DNA from: Cryptomeria japonica
Lineage: Eukaryota; Streptophyta; Pinopsida; Cupressales; Cupressaceae
DNA length: 64,000 nucleotides
Direction of reading: 5' to 3'
Assembly (NCBI RefSeq): GCF_030272615.1
Contig: NC_081410.1
Span: 223,193,415-223,257,414, forward strand
In this document: piece by piece, positions 12,739 to 24,277 of the stretch
How positions within the stretch are numbered: the stretch's first letter is position 1
Layout of the letters: each line of letters opens with the position of its first letter
Made by a program: the position numbers and the translations under genes
The notes under the pieces: generated by a model
Databases searched by the model: none
Told to the model about the DNA's origin: nothing
The model's input: only the letters and a program-made list of their open reading frames with translations

Positions 12739-13994
12739 AGATATAGTGCCTTTTCCTTTGATTAAACAAGCTTATCATCACCAAATCTTACTAGACCTCC
12801 ATTATAATCCTAAAAAAATAAGAATTTACTTTTATCACCAGTCATATGATGTGAACATCCACTATCAATGATTCATTCATCTTTTTCCTCAATTTTGGCT
12901 GCCAGGGTCTTCTCTACTAGTGGGACAGTAGGTGTCGGTTGATCTTCTTTTATTGCAACAAATGCCCATCCATTGTCTGTCTGTTCTTCATCAGAATCAT
13001 CTATAACTCCTTCATCAGCATAGTAACATGATTTATCTTTGTTCTTCTTAAATTTGTATCTCTGATATTCAAGGTTGGGCTTTTATGTTCTTTTAGCTTC
13101 CTCTCTCAATCTTGGATGTCTATCACAATATCTAGATGCTATGTGACCAACTCTATTACAATTAAAACATTTAAATGGTGCTTTAACTTCATACTTGCTT
13201 CCAACTAGACCTTTAGGCATCTTTCTTGCAAATAGTGCTTCAAGTTCTCCTAGTTCTTCATTTTCCTTCCTGATATCTTCAAGTTCTTTTACATAAAGTG
13301 CTTTCCAATCATATTTGTCAGATGATGATGATGATGCAGATGATGATGCTCTGAAGGCTAAATTTGTCTTAACTGTAGCAACAGGACCAAATTCCTTAAT
13401 CTCAAATGTTGAAAGTTTTCCAACCAAGGTATCTCTAGATACTGATGTATTAGGCATTGTTCTCAACTCATTAATAGAAATTACTCTCATTTTGTAGGCC
13501 GTTGGAAAATCTCTTTAAACTTTAGAAATAATTTCATCTTCACTTAAGGATCCTCCACAACATTGTATTCCTAAAACAATTTCATTAACTCTTTCCATAA
13601 AAGCAGAAATTCTTTCATCTTCTTCCATTTTCAAATTTTCATACTTGACCCAATAACGTTTTGGTTTACCAATTTTGACAGTGGTATCTCCTTCATTCAA
13701 TGTTTTCAATTTATCCCAAATAGCTTTAGCAGTAGATCGGTCTGATAATCCCATGATTTGTTGATCTGATAATGCGCTCAGAAGTGCTTCTCTTGCTTTG
13801 CAATCATTCTCCCTATCCTTACCCAAAGTTGGTGGATTAGGCTGATTTGGAGTAGGACCAACATAGCCATTCTTTGTAATTTCCCATATGTCTCTTCCGA
13901 TGCAATTTAGATGTGTCTCCATTCTGATCTTCCATATACCATAGTTAGTTCCATCAAGTTTAGGATTGTCTTTCTTGAAAATGTTTGTTGCCAT
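12739..13994 (-). pseudogene. gag: Element B Gag and protease start (broken)
   Basis: ATG at 13994 begins MATNIFKKDNPKLDGTNYG, the N-terminus shared with F and G; the LDGTNYGIWK motif is typical of Copia Gag. TAA at 13515-13517 interrupts it in frame. The zinc knuckle reads CFNCNRVGHIASRYC, so the last Cys is displaced by one residue against CFNCNKIGHMASRC in F. The frame ends at a stop (13083-13085). Downstream remnants include DEE, a TGA for Trp and IIDSGCSHHMTGDKSKF, the protease DSG active site. A small deletion near 12770 shifts into the pol frame. Confidence 0.85.
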
Positions 13995-14029
13995 AGGATC
14001 TCTTCAAGCTATTAGGCTTCTGCAAAAAG

Positions 14030-14051
14030 AGGACTTATCTCTGATACCAAT
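14030..14051 (-). other. Element B primer binding site
   Basis: Minus strand reads TTGGTATCAGAGATAAGTCC directly inside the LTR. This is the plant initiator Met-tRNA complement TGGTATCAGAGC with the match fading at the end. Confidence 0.85.
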
Positions 14052-14712
14052 TGTTAGGAACCAAAAGGACAACTGAGAGGGGGGCTGAATCAGTTGTCCA
14101 TGAATTTCAACACAATTATAACTTAATACTTAATACTGGTAAACCAAATTTAATGTTGATTAACAAATTAGTAGTTAATATCAATATCGGTGAAACTTAA
14201 TGTATGAAATAGAAAGAGAAACAACATCCACAACACATAACACCAATATTTTTGACGTGGAAACCCTATAAGGGGAAAAACCATGGTGGGAAACCTTACC
14301 CACAATCAAATGATACTACTGTAGATAGTATGTGTATACAAATGGGGTTTGCACATGCAGAAAGGCCAACCGCCTAGAGCACACTTCTCAAATGGGAATC
14401 ACAATGACTATAGTAGGATGGTTAAATCTGAGAATAATGTACTTCTCAAAATAGCATCTCCAATGCTAGATTCAAAACCAGTTAAGCTTTGATAAACACC
14501 TTCAAACCTTCCTTGAACCTTCTCTATGGTCTGCTCATATGATCTTCAATATTCACACATACCATGTTACAATACCATACCATAACCACACTTCCACACT
14601 TCATCTAACAAATGAGATCTTACATTTATACAAAACCTAAGACCAAATGTGTAGGTCGGCTCAGTAAGAATATTAAAATTAAATCAATTACAAATATGTC
14701 TTGATGTGATAC
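14052..14712 (-). repeat. Element B 5' LTR, inner part
   Basis: Starts tgttaggaacc on the plus strand (LTR end on the coding strand). It is broken at gatac (14708-14712), where element C inserted, and continues at 53234. It contains the conserved C-rich run near 14080 (as G on the plus strand) and the LTR box gtggaaaccctataagggg near 14258. Confidence 0.85.
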
Positions 14713-16091
14713 TATTGGCATATGATGAAGTAGTGATAATGCATGTTGTCATTAATGTCAATAAGTGCTCAAGAAGGTGAACTGGTATGAAGATTGGAAG
14801 CGGTTATGGTCAACCGAGATGGAGTGGACCGGTGTCGGGGTTCACTAAGTGTGACTACCGGTTGGTAGTCTCAGTTCATCTCTAGGGTTACCGGTTTGGC
14901 TTGTGCAGTGCAACCGATGATGTTTTGTGACTAGTTAGTTAAGGAATAAGGATAAGGACTGAGATACCACATCAACTGTGTGCATGTGAAGGATTTATTT
15001 GTGGTTCTTGCGTGTGAAGATTTAATGCCTACCTCAGGAATGAGCGTTTTTCTTAGTGGTGTGTGAAGAGCATGTGATGGGTTATTGATTTTTAGATGTG
15101 GTGAAGATTGGATGATGTAGAATGTCTTGAGATCTATTTAGATCATTTCATTCTATGTAATGTGTTTGGACGGTTAGGATTGGACCACTTGTAACTATAA
15201 ACTTGAAATATTTAGGGTTTAGGGTTTATTCTATCGACCTAGTTATTGTCTATAAGGTCAATGAGTTTTGTTATTGCAGTGGTTGGCAAAAGTTGTATTT
15301 GTGTCTACATGTTGGAGATTTGATACTTACCGAACCAGAGTGAGGAATCAATAGAGTGTGATTGGAGAAGAGAGGAACTGAAAAGGATCTGCCTTAGCAA
15401 GAAGTGTTGTTATTAGATCGGTGTTTTACTTGTTGTCTTCTAACCATTTCAATAGAAGGAAAATCCCTTGATCGGGTAGGTTTAAAAGGATTTGTTGTAA
15501 ATCCTCTATTCAAATGGCTCAAGTTTATTGTGTTATTTAAATCCTCTAGCCAGGTAACTCCTAACAGGGTTTCAACCTTTAACAGGGTATATAGCCATCC
15601 CTTAACCAGGTGATCCCTAAAAGGACCTTTATTGTAAAGTCTTTAACCAGACTAGGCTCCTAACAGAGTGGACCTCAAAAGAGTTCACAAAAAACTTGTG
15701 GGTATTCATTCTCACCATAGTTTTTCCCATTTGGGTTTCCACATGAAAAATCTGTGTGTTATGGGTTGTGAGATTTTCATGTGATGATTGTGTGGTTTTG
15801 ATTAAGTTAGATATGCATGCATTGTTAAATGGTTGTGGTATTATTGGTACAAATCATGCATGATTATATTATTGAAGTATTTATCAAGGTTTGAGATCTA
15901 TTGAATGTTGTTTAAGTATTTTTGTTTAACCAGTATAGCTATGGTTAAGTTCAATGGTGAAGACAATCGGTCAACTGTGTTTTGATATGACAAAGTGTTG
16001 AAGCAGTTTTTTTTGTGTACTGATTCACCCCCCCCCTCCCCCCCCACTCTTAGTACTGGTTAGGACCTTAGTAGTTAATCATTATTCATCA
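14713..16091 (+). repeat. Element C 5' LTR
   Basis: Starts tattggcat, probably from TGTTGGCAT, and ends attattcatca. It contains the box ccatagtttttcccatttggg near 15716 as shared with other Copia LTRs here. It also has a stretch of short repeats around the core ctaacagggt (about 15470-15670) and a long C run (16027-16048) shortly before its end. Confidence 0.85.
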
Positions 16092-16107
16092 ATTGGTATC
16101 ATAGCTC
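16092..16107 (+). other. Element C primer binding site
   Basis: Reads attggtatcatagctc directly after the LTR, an initiator Met-tRNA site with one change from TGGTATCAGAGC. Confidence 0.8.
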
Positions 16108-16162
16108 ATCTAGGTCCTTGGTGATATAAGCTTAACCGCTTGAGGAAAAAGATCTTGTTTTA

Positions 16163-17260
16163 ATGATGAAGAGGGAAGGTCCTAAGTTCAATAGGGACAA
16201 CTTTAAAATATGGAAGGATAGGATGAAGATATATATCAAGAGTTTGGGTGCACAACACTAGAACTATGTTGAGAATGCTTATGTAATCCCCTCTAGCACT
16301 CTAACTGATGACCAAAAAAGAGAGATATAAGAAAATGGGCAAGTCATGGAAGCCCTTATTAGCAGCTTGTCCAATGTAGAGTTCATTGATGTACAAGATA
16401 AGGACAATCTAAAAGAAGTATGGGACAAACTGGAATCCATTTATGGCGGTGATGAACATGTCAAGTAGGATAAGGAAGAAACCCTTAGAGGAAGTTTGAA
16501 GATATGAGGATGGTTGAAGGAGAGACCATTCAACAGTATGGCATAAGAATCAAGACAATGGTTGGAGAGATCAAGAGAAATGGTGGAGCAATTGATGATG
16601 CCACTGTTGTCAATAAAGTTTTGAGATCACTTTTACCAGTCTATGCAATCAGGGTTGCCGCTATTTAGGAGCTAAGGTCTATCAACAAAACCAAGGTATC
16701 TTTAGTCTTTATTATTCCAAAGTTGACTACATATGAATTGAATGGCTATGATGGTAGTGTTTAGAAGACCGAGTTAGCCTTTAGAGCGTCTACTTCCTCT
16801 GCACCAACTAGGAAAGGAAAAGAGGTCAGTACCAATTATGAATCCATGCCAAGCAGAGATATGGATGATGAGGAGATTTTGATGGAGTTTGAAGTTCCTC
16901 TTACCAAGAGACTTCCAGAAGGCACCAAAAAATATAGAGGTAAGCTTCCTCTAAAGTTTTTTTCCTACAATAAGATAGGACATATAGTTGTTAACTGTCC
17001 TAACTATGACAATAAGGATAAAACAAAGAGGTTTAGGAAGTATAAAGGAGTAGGTAGGAGAAATTTTCTTGTTGCAGTGGATGGAGGTGTTACCAATGAG
17101 GAATCTAAGGATGAAGAGAATGAGGACATAGTGTTTGTGGCTGTCAAAGAAGAGTTGTTTGACCAGAAAGCCTTTGTCTCCCATATTGACAACTCTAATG
17201 AGTGGGTCATTGATAGCAGGTGTTCTAACCACATGACCGGCGACCAGAGAAACTTTTTGT
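16163..17260 (+). pseudogene. gag: Element C Gag and protease start (broken)
   Basis: ATG at 16163 gives KFNRDNFKIWKDRMKIYIKS, a Copia Gag N-terminus. Several stops follow (one in GAQH-stop-NYVENAY, where Trp is expected) and there is a frame change near 16490. From 16846 the frame is open: a degenerate zinc knuckle FFSYNKIGHIVVNC (first Cys lost, second now Tyr) and then VIDSRCSNHMTGDQRNF, where the protease DSG reads DSR. Element D inserts immediately after. Joining 17260 to 49827 restores the frame into YDGGVVQFG. Confidence 0.85.
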
Positions 17261-18299
17261 TGTTGGCTTGATGATGATTGTAATGTATTCATCACTTGCT
17301 GTCATTGATGAAACACTCTCTCACACACATGTGATTACATTGACTACCGGTGTAACTTCCTTGGTTTACACTATTCACCAGTATGTTTAAGGTCTATCTC
17401 TAACCGGTACTCTGTGTCAACCAGTATGTGCTTAAGAGATAACCTGTGGTTACATTAAGTCAACATCAAAATGAAGATGAGAATGAAGATAGAGATCAAA
17501 TGAAAGATTCCAGGACAACGGTTCACATGTTTTCTTCCAACCGGTATTGATTGTTTGGTATCTGATTTTGTGATGAGTTACCAGCACCATTTTCTTCACG
17601 ATCATTTTTGTGATGAGTTATGTTTACTTGTCTAGATACAATTGTGTTTTGATTTCCTATGGCTGACATAATATTTGTATGTCTATTTAAAGACATCTTA
17701 GTGAATCATTTTCAGAGAGAGAACTGATATAGAAGAGGATTTTATGCGAGTAATGATATGCATAAAGAGTGAAAGATTTTGTTGAAGAGTGATAAGTGTT
17801 AAGATGAAGAGAAGTGTTGAATGTACTTAGAATGATCTGATCAAGCAAGTCTTGTGCTACTCAGAATAGATCAAACATTTCTTCTTGTTTTCTAATCATT
17901 ACAACAGAATCAAATCCCATTAGTTTGGATTCTCAAATCCTCCAGTGAGGTTACTCCTAATAGGGTATAAGCTTCTAATCAAGCTTGGGATCTCTAACAA
18001 GATTCGCTCCTAGCAGAGCACTTTATAAGACCTTAATCGGTCTATTATCTATTAATGCAGATAGTTACCTTGTGAGTTCCATCTCACCATGGTTTTTACC
18101 TATTTGGGTTTTCCGCATATAAACACTTGTGTTATGGTGGATGTTATACTTTATGTTGATGTTGTTATTTCATTTTGGATAGCATGTATTTTGTTTAAAT
18201 GCTTGGTTAAGTTTATCTACCGGTTAGTGTTTAAAGTTGTGTTTGTTTTGGTGTCACTGATTCACCCCCCCCCCCTCTCAATGCTTTTCAAGTCCATCA
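17261..18299 (+). repeat. Element D 5' LTR
   Basis: Begins TGTTGGCTTGATGATG and ends agtccatca. Putative TATA box tatttaaa at 17684-17691. ACCGGT sites and their CpG-decay forms ACCAGT/ACTGGT are spread over 17344-17550. The box ccatggtttttacctatttg is near 18088 and a run of 12 C lies near 18266. It is shorter than the 3' LTR mainly because a ctctaaccgggt repeat block near 17920 is missing. Confidence 0.88.
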
Positions 18300-18314
18300 A
18301 TGGGTATCAGATCC
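18300..18314 (+). other. Element D primer binding site
   Basis: Reads atgggtatcagatcc directly after the LTR. It resembles TGGTATCAGAGCC with an extra G and one changed base, so the primer is still best explained as initiator Met-tRNA. Confidence 0.7.
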
Positions 18315-18361
18315 AAACCTCTTTGAATCCTAACCTATTAGATGGCAATCTTGAAACTAAC

Positions 18362-19618
18362 ATGGGGGATAGAAGCTACTTCGAGATGGTTAGAGAGATA
18401 GAAGCTAGTAGAAATGAAATTGAATCCCTTAGGGGCAAATTGAAAGTTTCTCAAGTCAAAAGGAGAGAAATACCTAAAAAACTGCTAGAAATATCTGATA
18501 ATAGTTCTTCAGATGAAGCCAATATTGAAGCTTTAGCTAACAAAGTTGAAAAGGTGAACAGTGAAAAACTGAATCTAAGAAGAGAGCTAGAAGGTCTCAC
18601 TATCCACATGAGTCACAAACTAGAAGCCAGAAAAGCTGCTGAAGATCTTATCAAGGTAAAAGATCAAGAGATCATAAAGATCAAATGGGAAAAAGACACT
18701 ATACATGAGGATTTGATTGCTGAAACAAAAGAAAAGGAGAACCTGAAGCTAGACCTTGAGTTGGCATCATCTCTGAAAGAGAACCTATCTAAGCATAATG
18801 AAGATCTTGTCAAAAAGATTACTGAAGCCAATGAGAAATTGGAGAAGTTTGTCAAAAGTTCTACCATGTTGGAAGAACAAATTCAATCATAGAGAATGAA
18901 GGGTGATATCTCTGGACTTGGTTTTCATACAATTGAAAAAGGTGAATCCTCCAGTACAAAGAACAAAACTGCTCCCAAAGTCAATAAGACTACCGGTAAG
19001 AAGGTTTTTATACCTGTCTGCTTTGTTTGTCACAAGCCTGTTCATACTACAAATTCTTGTAGAAACAAACCTAACAGAAATGAAAATTACAATACTAATT
19101 TTAGGTATGTGTCTAGAAAGTTTGAAGGTCATTGCTACACATGTGGAATGTATGTGCATAGACATATTGAGTGCAAATATGGATCAAACAATCTTGTACC
19201 ACACATGCATCCTAGACCAAATGGTGACCGAATAAGGAATTTTGTTAACTAGGTAAATCGGAACTGGCAAAGATCCTATGGCAACCGGTTTAGTCCATTT
19301 GAAATGAAAAAGGAAACAAATGTTGTTTGCATCTTTTGTAATAACTTTGGTCATGTGGCTATGAACTACAAAAGAAGAACAGGAAGAGGAAATGTAGGAC
19401 CCTGGAGATCATCTGGTATGGTCTGTTACCACTACAACAAATCGGGGCACTTAGCAAAGTTTTACAGATCAAGAAATAACAGACTGGTCAACTCCTTTAA
19501 GGATCAGAAAGGCAACCAAAAAGTTGATGTTGAGGAAACCAGAGAAGATATGAATCAGATTTGGAAAAAGAAAGGTGATGAATCACCTAGAGAAGAAACT
19601 ATTCCTTCACCCAGTTAA
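18362..19618 (+). pseudogene. Element D ORF1: coiled-coil, multi-zinc-knuckle Gag-like protein
   Basis: One frame of 419 codons from ATG 18362 to TAA 19618, interrupted only by TAG at 18890-18892 and 19250-19252, both plausible CAG decays. Residues about 10-175 form a long charged coiled coil. KLEKFVKSSTMLEEQIQS followed by SGLGF resembles the end of the coiled region in SIRE/Maximus Gag. Then come CFVCHKPVHTTNSC and CYTCGMYVHRHIEC (both complete CCHC), CIFCNNFGHVAMNY and CYHYNKSGHLAKFY (last ligands lost), and a C-terminal QIWKKK. The N-terminal capsid half of a normal Gag is not visible. Likely role: nucleic-acid binding and co-assembly. Confidence 0.78.
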
Positions 19619-20095
19619 GAGAATCCAGCACCAGTGACTTAAGCCTGTCTAACATGACTAAGGGGAGCTTAACGGTAAAATATCTCCGGACCCCTTGTAA
19701 AATGAGCGGGAAAGAATTTTTTGAATTATAAATTGTTGGTGACTTTTTGTTGACATGTTATCAACTGGTATGTCACTTAAGTGATAAATAAAAATTAGGG
19801 TTTGTAACCTAAAGTGCAAGCATTTATTATAGTTGGTAAAGAGGATAAAAACAAGTTTTACTTTATCATTTTTACCCTAACTCTTTCGAAAAAGAAATTT
19901 GAAACAATTGCATAATAGAACAAGATTGTCTTGTTGTCAATTGGAAAATTGTTTTGTATTTAGAGAAATCAAGTTGAATCGAAAGTTGTAGAGAGGTGAA
20001 TGGGTGTACATTTGGACATTTCAACTGGGAAACGGAACGATGTGCAAGATACAAGGTATTTCTTTGTATACCACTTTGAAACTTGTTTAACTACA
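19619..20095 (+). other. Element D spacer between ORF1 and ORF2
   Basis: About 480 bp, AT-rich, with stops in all plus-strand frames. A complete Copia element would have protease to RNase H after Gag; none of it is visible here. I see no splice or internal promoter signal that I can support. Confidence 0.6.
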
Positions 20096-21217
20096 ATGGC
20101 ATCTTCCTATAAGTCTATAAAAAGGTTGATGCTCACTGTTGAGCCTGAGGAAGCTCTAAAGGCAGATGAAATTATGTCTTATAATGCATTATTGCAAGTC
20201 CCAAGCGGTGTTGTAGTCAAGGGTGACTTGTCCAGCTATATAGATTGCAAGATAGAAGATTTAGGAACTCTACACATCTATACTCAGCTAAAATCACTCT
20301 GTAATAAGAGCGAAAATATTGAAACCAAATATGCTAGGGTTTTAGAAAAAGGGTTTCATAATGCCACTTATTTTCTTGAAGATTTTGAGGATGAACACAT
20401 AAGAATCATCTTGAGTCGAGTCCACGGAGAGAATATGTATTTGGAAAGGACCCATACAATAACCAAGGAAGTTATTAGGGTTGTAAGGGGTTATTGCTCA
20501 ACCGGTGAAATTCCTGTGTTAAGAAGAATTTCAAAGGATATTGTCTTCAAGTTAACCGGTTCTACATCTAATAAGTGTGCTTTCTCTATCAACAATATTG
20601 GAGACCCTATGGTGAAACTTGAAGCAATGGTGATAGGCTATCGGGTATTCTACTCTAGTAGACTTAACAGTGTTCCATCTGCAGCAATACACACATCACA
20701 TAGAATAAGTGTTGATAATGTAAACTATGATATTTGTGAAGCCATTAGAGACCAATTATTTCAAAATTTGAAATCCATTAAGAAGGAAAACATACAAAAG
20801 TTCAAAAATGGTCAGCTATTAGCCAGGTTATTTTTCTATTTTTCAAAACTTCCTACTGGGTATTGGAGATATTGAATGGTCCTAGGAACAACCGGTCAAT
20901 GCACAGATCAAGAACAACATTAAGGCTGTGAAGAATACTTTTTTAGCTGCCGTGAACAAGTATTTTAATGAATTTCAGAAAAAGATGACCATGAGAATGG
21001 GGTTACCTGAAGATGTGGTAAAACACATTGAAAAAGACATAATCTTCACTGTTACCACTGACTTTTGCTTGATGCAAGCAATTGAACCTAGAGAGGAAGA
21101 GATGGAAGATATGAGCTATGAGGTTAATCATGATTTACTGGTCGTCTATGTTAATACCCTATTAGAATTGCCTAAAGATGAAATGAAGGCAAAATTGGAC
21201 ATTTTGGTAGTCCAAGT
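20096..21217 (+). pseudogene. Element D ORF2, part 1: N-terminal unassigned domain
   Basis: Start chosen at ATG 20096 (MASSYKSIKRL); the frame is also open upstream to 20000. Open to 20875, then a one-base shift near 20830-20860 continues in another frame (one TAG near 20895) up to the insertion of element E. Contains TKEVIRVVRGYCSTGEIPVL, a patch rich in I/V/L, and SSRLNSVPSAAIHTSHRIS. No zinc finger, nuclease, polymerase, protease or clear membrane span by eye. It recalls the poorly described plant transposon-associated proteins, but I cannot name a family. Joining 21217 to 35708 keeps frame (VQV into TPIEIG). Confidence 0.7.
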
Positions 21218-23130
21218 TGTAATGCCCTATCAGAAACCCTAAAGGAAAACAATACAATCTATGCAACTAAGGATGAAATAATTTAATTTTTTTTTTTTTT
21301 AAAAGAACAAGTTCTTGAATAAAACCATTGCACATCTAATAACACAGAAGAAGTCTAACTCTTGAATTTCCTAAGGGTCACCAATGAAGATTACTTTGTA
21401 AATTATATTAACACCACGAAAAAACCTGTTGTTCAGCTTTATAGGAAAACTAAATGTTTAAGATAAAAATTCCACAATGAAAGAATTCAAAGTACTCCAA
21501 AGCAACCATTTAATATATACAAAAGAATTAAGTAACTGAAATAACATGCATTCCAATGTTTCTCTGTTTTACAATATTCAAAAAACACAAAAATACACCA
21601 TGAATTAAAATGTTACAAAATGAAGGTTACATAAAAGTTCTGATACAAAACCTCAAGATTTCAACTGAACAATGGTCATGAACATGAGTTGGTACATGAA
21701 CCATGAACTAAGAACTCCAACAAAGTCCTTCCTTGCTTGAAGATACATTTTAGTACATCCGATGGGAAGTGGCACTACCACCCGACCATGTGATCCTGAA
21801 ATGGAACCACCCCACTATGCTAGAGATACTAGATAACCCTCAAGTAAGAAAAATGAGACAAGTACGAAAGGACTACAAGACTCCACACACATCCATGTGA
21901 CTCCACTCACAAAACACTAGTGACTCTAAGCAAAGAGTGTCATCACATAGCTTACGATGGATACCATGGTACAGCCTCCTAGGTCCCGACCCCCATCCTG
22001 GGTTATCCTGGTAACCTCTCCTGGCTTCCGGCTCCAACTAAGTCTAATGCGGACCCTACCAATCCTTTCATGAACACAAGGTGGTAAGGTTTCCATTCTA
22101 GGCCTTCTCGCTACATTACGAGCCCTATACTAGCACTCACCTATGTACGAGGCACATTTTCTTAATTAATGTTTATCTCACCCATCCCAAATCAATTGTT
22201 AGGTTATAACTTTTTAACTAACTTTTGAAGGGTTATCCTATCATCCACTTCAGGCATGGCCCCCGCTTGAAAGCAACTCTCTCTCATAGGACACTACAGG
22301 ATAGTTCTCTCTATCAGAACTCTATGTCGAAACAGACAGCCATACCTAATCCTCACATACCACAGGTGAAGGAAACAAATTTCACTAACCATAGATTGAC
22401 CATGTGGACAAAACACACAATGGCTCATAAGGTTATACAATCTACATCTGACCAAGAAATATAATAACATTGAACACAATGACATCTCAAACAAAATCAC
22501 AATGGAATTTAAACTTGACTGCAACACCTTTTACACAATACCTAATACAGACAATCTTTCTTAAAACAACCAAATGTATAAATAGCTTGCAATTTAAGAT
22601 TTCTAGAAAATAATAAGAATTTCAACTATATTAAACCAAATAAATCAAAGTCGTCATTTGTTGAGAAAAGAGGTAAATAAATCAAGGCACATGGACATCT
22701 AGAGAGCTTAGGTGATATAAACTTAGAATTTTAATTCATAAGAAATGTCGATACTTTCTTAAAGAAACATATTTGCTATATTACGTCTTCCATAACATCT
22801 ATCATGCTCCCTATCCACTAACCCTATAATATAACTACAAGATTAAATATCCCTATTCACTACTATAGAAATCAAATTAGTTAACATTTATTTCACTATG
22901 ATTTCCATTCAGCTATTTTAAACGACTACTAATTATATTTTTAATTAACAATGATATAAGCATAATCATATAAATCACCATAACCTATGTCCAAAAATAC
23001 AAATTCCACCCTTCCTTAAATATTAAACAAAATCAAATGAAACCCTGACCTCTTTGCAAGCTTGAATCTGATTTGTGAAACTTTTGACGATCTTCCACCA
23101 ATTAGCTCTATGCCTTGCTTGTCAATCTCA

Positions 23131-23190
23131 AACTTGCTATTCTTCAACTCGCTATTCTCCAACTTGCTATTCTCCAACTTGCTATTCTCC
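23131..23190. repeat. Four tandem 15-bp units in element E LTR
   Basis: Four head-to-tail units close to aacttgctattctcc. Copies b (28810-28869) and c (33539-33598) have the same number of units with different point changes, so the array predates the split of the LTRs. Confidence 0.85.
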
Positions 23191-23749
23191 TATTTCATTC
23201 TATATTCCTTCATTGCATCTCCATCCCCCCTTCTCTTCCCACTCAATGGTTATATATATAGTGTAGCCGTCTACCCACTTTCCTACTTTTGGGTTATCTC
23301 TACTAGAGGTGGATTGATTCCAAGTGACACCACTCAAGATCTAATTACAACATAACAGCCCTAGTCATAATTGAACACCTATGTGTTCATCATGTAAAGT
23401 TCTTCATTACCTATTTCACGACACCACACTTTTAAAGTGGTTAAGTCCTTATTTATAGATAATACATGTGGCTTTTGGCTTCAATAATAAATTGACTTTA
23501 CTAAAAATAGCTTCCTAACATTGTGCAAGGTTAAATTACCATATAATTCATGTTGAAAATGGTGGATATGGGTGGCCTTACATGGGCTGATGAACCACGT
23601 TATTTTCTAAGTTAATTCTCACATTAATTTTTACCCTTACATTACTCCCTTCCACCACATCCCTTAATGGACATGGTTGCATGGAAATTGGTACCCCGAC
23701 CATTATTGTTTGTTGACGTGGGGTTTATATAATGCAAAGGGAGGAGGGT

Positions 23750-23813
23750 GGTTGGTAGTAATACCGACCCCTCCTTTTATTAAGGGGGTGGTCGATAGTA
23801 ATATTGACCACCC
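23750..23813. other. Twin stem-loops with identical GTAA loop in element E LTR
   Basis: First: 8-bp stem ggttggta (23750-23757) with taccgacc (23762-23769), one G-T pair. Second: 12-bp stem (23786-23797 with 23802-23813), one G-T pair. Both enclose GTAA. In copy c the first is perfect (34181-34200). In copy b the first is deleted and the second is kept (29472-29499). Confidence 0.6.
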
Positions 23814-24178
23814 TACTTATTAATTTTTATTAAAACTTTATTAAAACTTACAACCTGCCACCCTCCAATATTTGCTATTTATATTATGTTATATATATGT
23901 TTTTAATTTATTTTAATTTCCATTGTTTCTTTATTATATATTTTATTATAAAGTTAATTAATTAATGACCCATTTATTAATATAAATATTTAAACATTAA
24001 TATTTAACAAATTAAATATATATGTAAATATATATATTTTGATTCTTCAATAAAACAACATTTATAATTAATTTTTTTTAAATATATATTTTTAATATAT
24101 CATAATTACATATTTATATATTTGTATATAGTCGATTCATATACATATGTATAATATGTATTTATATTTATTCTCATG

Positions 24179-24181
<3 letters not shown>

Positions 24182-24276
<95 letters not shown>
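24182..24276. repeat. AT dinucleotide microsatellite
   Basis: About 95 bp of uninterrupted AT repeat in LTR copy a. The same site is about 37 bp in copy b (29878-29914) and about 55 bp with interruptions in copy c (34622-34676). Confidence 0.95.

Positions 24277-24277
<1 letters not shown>

Noticed and set aside
23131-23190. Short regular repeats that could suggest a CRISPR array
   Set aside because: Units are head-to-tail without spacers, in a plant retrotransposon LTR.
23062-23355. 97-codon frame present in all E LTRs on the plus strand
   Set aside because: Antisense to the element; its apparent repeat LLFSNLLFSNLLF comes from the 15-bp DNA tandem repeat. Treated as a shadow of repeat structure.
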